Below, in pieces: positions 55,645 through 63,261 of a stretch of DNA of 64,000 nucleotides. Under the pieces are notes generated by a model that was given only the letters and a program-made list of their open reading frames with translations, made no database searches and was not told the origin of the DNA. The number at the start of each line of letters is the position of its first letter. Position 1 is the stretch's first letter. A program made the position numbers and the translations under genes. Origin of the DNA: Martinezella rhizogenes (GTDB lineage: Bacteria > Pseudomonadota > Alphaproteobacteria > Rhizobiales > Rhizobiaceae); NCBI GenBank assembly GCA_013322215.1, contig JAAMEZ010000003.1:124001-188000 (forward strand), read 5' to 3'.

Positions 55645-56152
55645 AAGTCTCAAATATCCTATTCTTCATCTTTTTTGTAGAGAATTTTTGCACACTCAGC
55701 CGCTTGCCGGGTTCGAAATTGCAAGAGACGGTCGGGAGTATGAAAGCTGATCAAGACCAAGCGAGCAAAGAATGGGGATAATCTGTGGAGCGCCGATATG
55801 TCGGCGCGACGTTTACGGGCTCATGGCGGACGATCAATTCACACACAAAGGCGTCCCCCTCAGCCAGGCCCGCCTTCTGCCGGCCGAATGACACGAGGAT
55901 CATCGTGCAGCCGGAGCTGCCATTCTCAAATGGAGGAATAAGGACAAGCTGACCACAGTTTGATGGCTCTAAGCCTCATCTCGATCAAGGCTTCAGCTGA
56001 AAACCGAAATAATTCCATACGGTTGAAGCATGATCGGATAGCAAAGCTTACCCACGACCGGAAATGCCGCCTTCCCAAACAGCTCCTATGGCAATCTCAC
56101 AGCCATGGTGGAGCACCGCGTCGGCCAAGCGACCCCAGTGCCATCGATGCAA
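55645..56152. other. Intergenic stretch with a possible gene remnant
   Basis: About 500 bases without a convincing gene. On the minus strand, about 55955-55750 is open for some 70 codons without a start (it includes CTMILVSFGRQKAGLAEG and VCELIVRHEPVNVAPTYRRS) and ends in a stop; it looks like a decayed reading frame, but the family was not recognised. No promoter or repeat stands out. Confidence 0.3.
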
Positions 56153-57064
56153 TCAATGAGAAGACATGGGCGACATCAGTGGATCCTTACCAACTATCTC
56201 AATCAGGAAGTCGAGAACTGTCCTGATGCGCAATGGCAGGTTCCGACGCGATGGATAGACGACGCTGATCGCGAACCGGCTCGGCGGAAATTCGGGCATG
56301 ACATTCACCAGCCTGCCTTCCTCGATGTCGGACCCAACAAGAATATGGGAAAGCACGGCAATCCCATTACCAGCAAGCACGGCGCGGTGGACGGCAACCG
56401 CATTGCTGGCGACGAGGCGCGGCGCGATACGCACGCTAACGTCCTCAGCGCCATTTGAGAACGACCATGCCCGACCGTTTCCGGCACGGCTATAACAGAT
56501 GCAATCATGAGCGCTGACATCATCGGGCGTTTTAGGTGCTGCCCGCCGCTGAAGGTAGGAGGGCGCGGCAACGAGAAAGGCCGTCGTCCACCCAATTCTG
56601 CGGCCCATCAGACTGCAGTCCGCAACCATTCCCAGCCGCACCTCGAGATCGATCCCCTCTTCGACCAGGTCTGACGGTTCCTCGCGAAAGAGCAAATCGA
56701 CAGAAAGTCCCTGATGGCGTTCGAGCAGCATTCCGAGCAGGTCGCTGACGTAAAGCCCGAGCGGTGTCGGCAGAGCCAGTCGTACCTTGCCAGCCGCGCT
56801 CCCGCCATCCCGGCATGTGGTTTCGCTAAGAGCCTCGACTGCTTCGATGACCTTGAGTGCCATCGGGATGATCTGCTCACCTTCCGCCGTCAGGGCCAGC
56901 GCAGTCGTCGTGCGATGGAGAAGGCGGGTGTTGAGATGTGCCTCCAGCGCCGAAACCTGGCGCGAAACAGCAGGCTGCGTCAGCCTGAGATCAATCGCTG
57001 CGGCGGAAAAGGAGCCTGTTTCCACCACTCGCATGAATGTTTGCAAGGCACATACGATGTCCAT
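56153..57064 (-). CDS. LysR-family transcriptional regulator
   Basis: Regulator of 303 residues. The N-terminal helix-turn-helix shows FMRVVETGSFSAAAIDLRLTQPAVSRQVSALEA (first 60 residues), followed by a periplasmic-binding-like effector domain typical of the group with GxxxR-type Ser/Thr pockets (FLVAAPSYLQRRAAP). ATG at 57064 or the GTG at 57070 may serve as start. It is divergent from the AhpD-like gene and, as usual for LysR proteins, may control that neighbour; an Rrf2-type repeat occupies the space between them. Confidence 0.87.
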   Translation of the reverse strand: MDIVCALQTFMRVVETGSFSAAAIDLRLTQPAVSRQVSALEAHLNTRLLHRTTTALALTAEGEQIIPMALKVIEAVEALSETTCRDGGSAAGKVRLALPTPLGLYVSDLLGMLLERHQGLSVDLLFREEPSDLVEEGIDLEVRLGMVADCSLMGRRIGWTTAFLVAAPSYLQRRAAPKTPDDVSAHDCICYSRAGNGRAWSFSNGAEDVSVRIAPRLVASNAVAVHRAVLAGNGIAVLSHILVGSDIEEGRLVNVMPEFPPSRFAISVVYPSRRNLPLRIRTVLDFLIEIVGKDPLMSPMSSH

Positions 57065-57137
57065 CCCCACCCCATACTTTTCGGCATAGGCCTTATGTTC
57101 GAACCTTAGCCTGGAAGGGCTTTACTGTCCAGCTATT

Positions 57138-57175
57138 AAGGATATCTTTTATCCATAAGGACATTTTATATCCTT
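57138..57175. promoter_or_regulatory. Two tandem Rrf2-type operators before the AhpD-like gene
   Basis: 57138-57156 reads AAGGATA-N5-TATCCAT and 57157-57175 reads AAGGACA-N5-TATCCTT, two 19-base imperfect repeats joined end to end, each one base off the perfect AAGGATA-N5-TATCCTT before the Rrf2 gene. The outer arms of the pair also form an 11-base inverted repeat. The last site ends 16 bases before the ATG of the AhpD-like gene, so binding there would block transcription or ribosome entry. Confidence 0.65.
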
Positions 57176-57191
57176 AATAACGGAGGCACCC

Positions 57192-57671
57192 ATGACGCAA
57201 CGCTTGAACTATGCCCAGCAATCCCCGGAACTCTTTAAGAAACTCTCGGAACTCAGCATGGCTCTGAAGGACAGTGCCATCGAACAGAAGATCCAGGATC
57301 TCGTTCACGTCCGCGCATCGCAGATCAACGGCTGCGCCTTCTGCCTGGACATGCACGTCAAGGAAGCCAAGATCCATGGCGAGAGCGAACTCCGGCTCTA
57401 CCACATATCCGTCTGGCGGGAATCCAATCTCTTTATTCCTCGCGAGCGCGCCGCACTCGCCTGGACGGAAGCAGTAACGAAACTGCATGAAGGCGGCATT
57501 CCCGACGAACTCTACGAGCGCGTGCGCGGCCAGCTTTCCGAAAAGGAAATCTCCGACCTCACCTTCGCGATCATGGTCATCAATGCCTGGAACCGTGCCA
57601 GCATCGCCTTCAAGACAGTGCCGGGCTCGGCCGACAAGGCCTACGGTCTCGACAGGGCCGGCCTCAACTAA
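57192..57671 (+). CDS. AhpD-like carboxymuconolactone decarboxylase family protein
   Basis: Alkylhydroperoxidase-like protein of 159 residues, all helical. The redox motif is INGCAFCLDMH with Cys48, Cys51 and His55, the CxxCxxxH pattern of AhpD relatives that reduce peroxides or act as thiol partners. It is the first gene of a row with an MBL-fold hydrolase, an NmrA-like protein, a cupin and a mechanosensitive channel. GGAGG precedes the ATG. Two candidate Rrf2 operators lie directly upstream, which fits a stress-response role. Confidence 0.87.
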   Translation: MTQRLNYAQQSPELFKKLSELSMALKDSAIEQKIQDLVHVRASQINGCAFCLDMHVKEAKIHGESELRLYHISVWRESNLFIPRERAALAWTEAVTKLHEGGIPDELYERVRGQLSEKEISDLTFAIMVINAWNRASIAFKTVPGSADKAYGLDRAGLN

Positions 57672-57803
57672 GCCTCTCGCCAAAGGCTTCAGCAAACGAT
57701 GTGCGGCCCTTCAGATGGCCGCGGCAAAGACATCTCATGACAATCGTTTCAACCGTGGAGCCGGCCAAATCGGTTCCAAGATCTCGATCAACAGGAGACA
57801 AAC

Positions 57804-58721
57804 ATGGACCTGGACAACATTCCTCATCCCGTTAAATCAAGCCCTGACGAGTTGGTTCCATCGCGCTACGCGGTGCGGATCGGCGATATTGAGGTGCTGG
57901 TGATCAGCGACGGGGTCCTGCCGCTGCCAACCAAGATGCTGGGACACAATGCTGACGCAGCTGAGCGCGCGGCCTGGCTGAACGACATGTTCCTGCCGCC
58001 GGACGCTTTCGACTGGGCACTGAACGTGGTCGTGGTGCGTAGCGGCAAGCAGACCATCCTCATCGACGCCGGCCTGGGATTGGACCCTGAGTTGAACCTG
58101 CCGCGGGCCGGGCAATTGATCAAGCGGCTTGAGGCCGCCGGCATCGACCTTGGATCGGTAACCGACGTGGTACTGACCCACATGCATATGGACCACGTTG
58201 GCGGGCTACTTGTCGGCGGAGTGAAGGAGCGGCTGCGTCCGGACCTCAAGATCCATGTGGCGGCGGCCGAGGTCAAATTCTGGGAGGCGCCCGATTTCTC
58301 TCATGTGTCCATGCCTCCTGGGTTCCCGGACGCACTTCGAGCTGCTGCCAAGCAGTTCCGAAAAGAATATGAGAGCCATCTGCGATTATTCGATGATGAA
58401 TACGAGGTGGCGCCGGGCGTGGTGGTCTCTCGAACCGGCGGCCACACGCCCGGGCACAGCGTGGTCCGCGTGGCATCCGGTAAGGACCGACTGATGTTCG
58501 CTGGCGATGCGGTGTTCGCGGTCGGCTTCGACCATCCCGACTGGCACAACGGTTTCGAACACGACCCGGAAGAGGCTGCACGCGTCCGCGTTCGTCTTTT
58601 GCGGGAGCTGGCCGAGACCGGCGAGCTTCTGGTCGCGACCCATATGCCATTCCCCTCCGTCGGCCATGTGGCGGTCAACGGCGACCACTTTCGTTGGGTA
58701 CCGGTCTTCTGGGACTACTAA
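57804..58721 (+). CDS. Metallo-beta-lactamase fold hydrolase
   Basis: Zinc hydrolase of 305 residues. The metal site THMHMDHVGG (His126, His128, Asp130, His131) is complete; further ligands come from GGHTPGHSVV and MFAGDAVF. The fold is shared by lactonases, glyoxalases and aryl-sulfatases and the substrate cannot be read off. A related group sits beside CMD or quinone-stress genes. No signal peptide, so cytoplasmic. It lies 132 bases after the AhpD-like gene, far enough for its own promoter, though none was identified. Confidence 0.87.
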   Translation: MDLDNIPHPVKSSPDELVPSRYAVRIGDIEVLVISDGVLPLPTKMLGHNADAAERAAWLNDMFLPPDAFDWALNVVVVRSGKQTILIDAGLGLDPELNLPRAGQLIKRLEAAGIDLGSVTDVVLTHMHMDHVGGLLVGGVKERLRPDLKIHVAAAEVKFWEAPDFSHVSMPPGFPDALRAAAKQFRKEYESHLRLFDDEYEVAPGVVVSRTGGHTPGHSVVRVASGKDRLMFAGDAVFAVGFDHPDWHNGFEHDPEEAARVRVRLLRELAETGELLVATHMPFPSVGHVAVNGDHFRWVPVFWDY

Positions 58722-58871
58722 CCGCCTGATGGCCGACGTGCGGCACACAGGGCCGCGCACGACTCAGCCGAACAGATGCAAGGCGTCGTCAGGACCCGCC
58801 TGACCCACGACCAATCATACAGAAACGAATGAACAATGCGGCGCATGACGCGCCCGCGAATGGAGAGATTC

Positions 58872-59624
58872 ATGAAAATCACCATCATCGGCGGAACCGG
58901 CCTGATCGGTTCAAAGACGGCCGACCGCCTTCGCAGCCAAGGCCATGAAGTCATTGCCGCTGCCCCGAACACCGGTGTCAACACGATCACCGGCGAAGGT
59001 CTTGCCGAAGCATTGGCTGGCGCCTCCGTCGTCATCGACCTTGCGAACTCGCCGTCCTTCGAGGACAAGGCCGTGCTCGAATTCTTCGAGGCATCAGGCC
59101 GCAATCTGATGGCAGCGCAAAAAGCGGCCGGCGTGAAGCATCACATCGCCCTTTCCATCATCGGCGTCGATCGCTTGCCCGAAAGCGGCTACATGCGCGC
59201 CAAGGTCGCTCAGGAGAAGATCATCCGGGAAGCCGGCATTCCCTACACGATCGTCCACTCGACACAGTTCATGGAGTTCCTCAGCGGCATCGCCCAGTCC
59301 GGCACAGTCGGCGATACGGTGCGCCTGTCGCCGGCCTATGTGCAGCCGATTGCTTCCGACGACGTGGCCGACAACATGGCCGTCGTTGCCAACTCGGCCG
59401 CAATCAACGGTATCGTCGAGATATCCGGTCCGGAACGTGTCCGGCTGAACGAACTGGTTGCCCGTTATCTCAAGGCGATGGGCGATGCCCGCAAAGTCGT
59501 GGCGGATCCGGAAGCCCGCTATTTCGGTGCCAGACTGGAAGACGGCTCGCTCGTGTCCGACGGCAATCCGCGCCTTGGCCGCATCACCTTCGAGCAATGG
59601 TTCGCAACCTCCGCCCGCAACTGA
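58872..59624 (+). CDS. NmrA-like NAD(P)-binding protein (atypical SDR)
   Basis: Atypical short-chain dehydrogenase of 250 residues. Dinucleotide motif IIGGTGLIGSKTADRL at the N-terminus; then SIIGVDRLPESGYMRAKVAQEKIIREAG, without the classical YxxxK in its usual spacing, as expected for NmrA-like sensors or quinone-oxidoreductase relatives. TGGAGAG precedes the ATG at 58872. Same-strand neighbour of the cupin and MBL-fold genes. Confidence 0.83.
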   Translation: MKITIIGGTGLIGSKTADRLRSQGHEVIAAAPNTGVNTITGEGLAEALAGASVVIDLANSPSFEDKAVLEFFEASGRNLMAAQKAAGVKHHIALSIIGVDRLPESGYMRAKVAQEKIIREAGIPYTIVHSTQFMEFLSGIAQSGTVGDTVRLSPAYVQPIASDDVADNMAVVANSAAINGIVEISGPERVRLNELVARYLKAMGDARKVVADPEARYFGARLEDGSLVSDGNPRLGRITFEQWFATSARN

Positions 59625-59683
59625 CTGGAACCGGTGTGACACCTCCGTGCCGCACCGTCCAATTCTCAAGAAAGGAATTCGAC

Positions 59684-60100
59684 ATGATCAAGTTTCTCCT
59701 CGGCCTTACCCTCGCCGCGCTGCTGACCACCACAGCCGCTGCCCGCGATACCGGCGAGAAGGATGCCAAGGTCACGCTTGTCTACGAACACGAACTGCCG
59801 AATGTTCCCGGCAAGAGTATCAGGGGCGTCTTGGTGGAATATGGTCCAGGCGGCTTTTCCTCGGCCCACACCCATCCGAACTCGGCCTTCATTTATGCAA
59901 CGGTCCTGGCAGGGGCGATCCGCAGCCAGGTCAATGATGGCCCGGTCAAGGTCTTCAAGGCCGGCGAGAATTTTTCCGAAATGCCGGGCGATCGCCACGG
60001 CGTCAGCGAGAATGCCAGCAAAACCAGCCCGGCAAAGCTATTGGCCGTCTTCGTCGTTGACACCAGCCAGAAGGAACTGACCTTCCCGCTCAAGAAATAG
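59684..60100 (+). CDS. Exported cupin-domain protein
   Basis: Single-domain beta-barrel protein of 138 residues with a signal peptide (LLGLTLAALLTTTAAARD). Cupin motif 1 can be seen as YGPGGFSSAHTHPNSAFIY (metal-ligand His pair) and motif 2 as MPGDRHGVSENASK. Such small periplasmic cupins are common in oxidative-stress gene rows; the activity is not known. AAAGGAATTCGAC precedes the ATG at 59684. It lies 60 bases after the NmrA-like gene. Confidence 0.82.
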   Translation: MIKFLLGLTLAALLTTTAAARDTGEKDAKVTLVYEHELPNVPGKSIRGVLVEYGPGGFSSAHTHPNSAFIYATVLAGAIRSQVNDGPVKVFKAGENFSEMPGDRHGVSENASKTSPAKLLAVFVVDTSQKELTFPLKK

Positions 60101-60173
60101 CCCGATGGGGGACGAGTGCCAAAGGCACCCGTCCCTTCCCGATTTCAGGAAATCATCGTCGGTGAACCCTATC

Positions 60174-61196
60174 ATGTTTGGCGAACATCATTTTCAGCCG
60201 CTCGTCCTGATCAATCTGCTCGGGCTGACCGGCATCCTCACTTGGCACATCCAGGGGCGCCGTCGCCCAACAGCCCGCCTCGTCGTGCAGATCCTGTTCT
60301 TTTCCTGCATGAGCCTCGTGCTCTGGCTTGCCGGAATTTCGCCCTATCACCTCGATGGCGGCGAGCTTCAGGATGCCGGCATCCTGCTCGCCAAATCTGC
60401 AAGAATCCTGTGGTGGCTGCATCTTGCCTGGACGATGATCGGCTTCGTCCACATCTATCTCACCCTCAACCGCCGGCCGCAGGAGGCGCATCTTCTCCAG
60501 GATCTGATTGTCGGCATCGTCTATCTCGGCGTCGCGCTGTCGGTCATCGGCTTCGTCTTCGGCGCACCGGTCGGGCCGCTGATTGCCACCTCAGGCATCG
60601 TCGTCGTCATCATCGGCCTTGCGCTGCAGAACACGCTTGCCGATGTCTTTTCCGGCATCGCGCTGGCACTCGGCCGCGCCTACGTCATCGGCGACTGGAT
60701 CCAGCTCGCCGACGGCACCGAAGGGCGCGTCGTTGAGACCAACTGGCGCTCCACCAACCTGCTTTCGGGCGGGCATAACGTCGTCGTCCTGCCAAATAGC
60801 GTGCTGGCGAAGCAGGGCGTCACCAATCGCAGCCGCCCGGATGAATCGCACCAGATCTCGCTGACGATACGAATATCCGCCATTCACAAGCCGCGGCTCG
60901 TCGAAGACCTCATGCTCGCCGTTCTGCAGGGCTGCGGAAGGATCGTCATGAACCCACCGCCGGTGGTCGTGCTCAAGACGATCGACGCAATCGCCATCGA
61001 GGTCGAGCTGTTCTTCCGCGTCGCGAGTGCGGCAAGCCGCATGCCGGCACAAAACGAGATCATCGACCTCGTCTACGAACATTGCAGGACGAACGGAGTG
61101 TCATTGGCAATGCCGGCCCAAAGCCTCGTCTGCCTCCCGATAGGCGAGCAGAAGGAACAGGCCACTCTAAGGGCGATATCATCCGGCGCGCTCTAG
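60174..61196 (+). CDS. MscS-family mechanosensitive channel protein
   Basis: Inner-membrane channel of about 340 residues. Four or five hydrophobic segments come first, then the pore helix and beta domain of MscS (GLALQNTLADVFSGIALALGRAYVIGDWI, TEGRVVETNWRSTNLL, VVLPNSVLAKQGVTNRSRP). The start is either ATG at 60174 or GTG at 60162. It releases solutes under osmotic down-shock in known relatives; its role in this gene row is unclear. The end overlaps the convergent Rrf2 gene by 18 bases. Confidence 0.85.
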   Translation: MFGEHHFQPLVLINLLGLTGILTWHIQGRRRPTARLVVQILFFSCMSLVLWLAGISPYHLDGGELQDAGILLAKSARILWWLHLAWTMIGFVHIYLTLNRRPQEAHLLQDLIVGIVYLGVALSVIGFVFGAPVGPLIATSGIVVVIIGLALQNTLADVFSGIALALGRAYVIGDWIQLADGTEGRVVETNWRSTNLLSGGHNVVVLPNSVLAKQGVTNRSRPDESHQISLTIRISAIHKPRLVEDLMLAVLQGCGRIVMNPPPVVVLKTIDAIAIEVELFFRVASAASRMPAQNEIIDLVYEHCRTNGVSLAMPAQSLVCLPIGEQKEQATLRAISSGAL

Positions 61197-61667
61197 CACC
61201 CATTCGAAGGAGCTCTTCCAAAGTTCCGGCGGTATCTCTTTCGACAGGATGCCGACGAGGTCGGACAATTTGACACTGCGCAGTTTCTCACGCCACGCTT
61301 CGTCGGCCTCCCACATGATGCGCGCCACCGCACAAGGGCTGCTTTCGCAATAACCCTTTGGGCGGCAGGGGTTGTTGGCGCGAATATTGGTGCAGACGAA
61401 GGTTCGTTGCGGCCCCTCGACGGCCTCCACGACCTCCAGAAAGGTGAGATCCGCAGGCGGTTTCGCCAACCTGTAACCGCCGGAGGGACCGAGCGCCGTA
61501 TCGACAAGCCCGGCCTGAGACAGGCTCTGTAGAGCCTTGGAGAGATATTCCTTGGGAAGCCCATGGAATTCGGCAAGCGCTTTGGTGGAGAGATAACGGC
61601 CATCAGGCAAACCTGCAAGAATGGCACAACAATGGAGAGCCCATTCGACTTGGCTTTTCAAAATCAT
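61179..61667 (-). CDS. Rrf2-family transcriptional regulator with four-cysteine motif
   Basis: Winged-helix regulator of 162 residues. The DNA-binding part reads STKALAEFHGLPKEYLSKALQSLSQAGLVDTALGPSGGYRLA. Then Cys92, Cys101, Cys107 and Cys112 (C-x8-C-x5-C-x4-C) lie where IscR, NsrR and RirA hold an iron-sulfur cluster, but the spacing differs; the block up to PCAVARIMWEADEAWR matches a common uncharacterised Rrf2 subgroup. It probably senses redox or nitrosative stress. A perfect candidate operator lies before its own gene and two more before the AhpD-like gene. Confidence 0.85.
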   Translation of the reverse strand: MILKSQVEWALHCCAILAGLPDGRYLSTKALAEFHGLPKEYLSKALQSLSQAGLVDTALGPSGGYRLAKPPADLTFLEVVEAVEGPQRTFVCTNIRANNPCRPKGYCESSPCAVARIMWEADEAWREKLRSVKLSDLVGILSKEIPPELWKSSFEWVLERAG

Positions 61668-61706
61668 AAACTCATTCCAAAGGCCTGCGGCTGGCATACA
61701 TCCATC

Positions 61707-61725
61707 AAGGATAAAGAATATCCTT
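61707..61725. promoter_or_regulatory. Rrf2-type operator before the Rrf2 gene
   Basis: AAGGATA-AAGAA-TATCCTT is a perfect inverted repeat 40-58 bases before the ATG. Two near-identical repeats occur 4.5 kb away before the AhpD-like gene, which supports autoregulation and a shared regulon. Confidence 0.65.
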
Positions 61726-62230
61726 ATTTGGTCGCCATGTAAATAAATTCCGGATGCGGATTTGCCTCTCCCATACTGGACATGCACAATCGAAACGATC
61801 TTCACGGGCTTCGATGAGCCGCAAAATGACCTATGCAATTGGCTCTTTACGAGCCACCTGTATTGCAAAAGGCTACTCTATGAGAACGACAAGGGCGCTC
61901 TCGAAAGCATCAGAGCCACACATATGACGCTACTTTCAGACCTACTAGCGTCTCCACGACCGGGAGGCGTCTCGCACAAAACTACGAGTTTGTCAGGTCC
62001 GCCATATTGGAGGAGCTGGCTACGGCGAATGAGACCTTCGACCCGCAACGGCTTAGCCTAGATATTGATCGCACCCGCATCATGCCAAACTGTTCGCATC
62101 GGCCAGAAATCGTAAGCAGGTTTCACCACAGCGAACTTAAAATATCATTCTTTGCAGTCACAGCTCACCGAGCCGATCTTTGTCGCCGCTGCACCATTGC
62201 AACAGGAAGGTCGCCCAATCTCACCGGGAT
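61726..62230. other. Intergenic stretch, possible remnant on the plus strand
   Basis: About 500 bases with no recognised gene. A plus-strand frame through about 61965-62100 (RRLAQNYEFVRSAILEEL and on to ETFDPQRLSLDIDRTR) reads like coding sequence without a start, and may be a decayed gene. The base composition is lower in GC than the neighbours. Confidence 0.3.
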
Positions 62231-62944
62231 CTATTCAGATACCTTTTGCTTTCCAAAGACGATGCTGAGATAGGTCTCGCCCGAGCGGACAACGTGATTG
62301 CGCATCAAGCGTTCGGCCAAATCCGCATCGCCGGCAACGATCGCATCAGCGATGCCTGCGTGTTCATCCAGGGCCTTCCGCCGCTCCGCCGGATCGAGAT
62401 GGATGATGCGGCGAATGCTTGCATCGTAAAATTGCTGGCGCTCGATAAGCTTCGCGAGATAGCCGCAGCGCGAACTGCGATGGATGTGGTCATGAAACGT
62501 CTCGTTGAGCGCGATCAGCTGATCGGCATCTCCGGATTTGGTTGCCGTTTTCATGACATCCACCGTGGCAAGAAGCTCAGTTCCCGATGGCTTGTCTATG
62601 CGCCTGGCGGCGAGACGCGCGATCATCGATTCCAGCGCGGCGCGGGCAAGGATCATTTCTTCGGCCCATTGCATGCTGAACCTGATCGCAATGCCGCGAC
62701 GTGGCAAGGTTTCGACCAAGCCTTCCATTTCGATCTGGCGCAGTGCCTCCTTGATCGGCGTCGTGCTGACGCCGAACTGCTCTGCCAGCTGTCGTTCGTT
62801 GAGCCTTTCGCCCGCAGCAAAGGCGCCTGACAAGATCGCACTTCTGATCGCGCGATAGACATGGTCCCGCACGGTAAGCTGAAAAGCCGGATCAATTCGT
62901 TCAAAGGCCGCCACGCGACCCACGCCCTGCTTTGCTTCGATCAT
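62231..62944 (-). CDS. GntR-family regulator, FCD type
   Basis: Regulator of 237 residues: winged helix with LSGAFAAGERLNERQLAEQFGVSTTPIKEALRQIEMEGL (residues about 35-75), very close to the FadR/VanR-type consensus, and an FCD effector domain with Asp/His metal ligands (FHDHIHRSSRCGYL, DEHAGIADAI). The ATG at 62944 was chosen over a weak TTG upstream. It is divergent from an MFS transporter gene, which it probably controls together with itself. Confidence 0.87.
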   Translation of the reverse strand: MIEAKQGVGRVAAFERIDPAFQLTVRDHVYRAIRSAILSGAFAAGERLNERQLAEQFGVSTTPIKEALRQIEMEGLVETLPRRGIAIRFSMQWAEEMILARAALESMIARLAARRIDKPSGTELLATVDVMKTATKSGDADQLIALNETFHDHIHRSSRCGYLAKLIERQQFYDASIRRIIHLDPAERRKALDEHAGIADAIVAGDADLAERLMRNHVVRSGETYLSIVFGKQKVSE

Positions 62945-62980
62945 TTTTGAATCTCGTTGACATGACTTCAATAGCGTGAC

Positions 62981-62996
62981 ATCTGGTATATCAGAT
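62981..62996. promoter_or_regulatory. Candidate GntR operator
   Basis: ATCTGGTATATCAGAT is a near-perfect palindrome containing TGGTATATCA, a form common for FCD-type GntR sites. It lies 37 bases before the GntR start codon, between that gene and the divergent MFS gene. The rest of the 317-base gap holds only the short leader frame at 63074. Confidence 0.5.
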
Positions 62997-63073
62997 TTCA
63001 GATTTCTGTCGACATCGGAATTCGGCAGTCGAAATTACCAGAAGAGGTTGAGGAGCCTTGAGGAGGACCTGCC

Positions 63074-63145
63074 ATGCAAAGAGATCCGGCACACCTGGCA
63101 GGCTTGATTAGCCAGTTTCTGCCGCCGACAGGCCCTGCTCTTTGA
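63074..63145 (+). CDS. Putative 23-residue leader peptide
   Basis: ATG-to-TGA frame of 23 codons with AGGAGG at the ideal distance of seven bases, 117 bases before the MFS gene on the same strand. The product MQRDPAHLAGLISQFL followed by PPTGPAL is not recognised. The strong ribosome site suggests that it is translated; the Pro-Pro near the end could slow ribosomes. It may be a leader that tunes the transporter gene, or chance. Confidence 0.35.
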   Translation: MQRDPAHLAGLISQFLPPTGPAL

Positions 63146-63261
63146 GACACTGATATCAAGTCACAAGCCTGTTTCAGGCGCCGCCCTCTTGCGATTGCCC
63201 TTCAGCCGCCAACGAGACGCCCGACTACCGGAGAGCTCCCGATGCTCCGAAAGGTTCTGAG

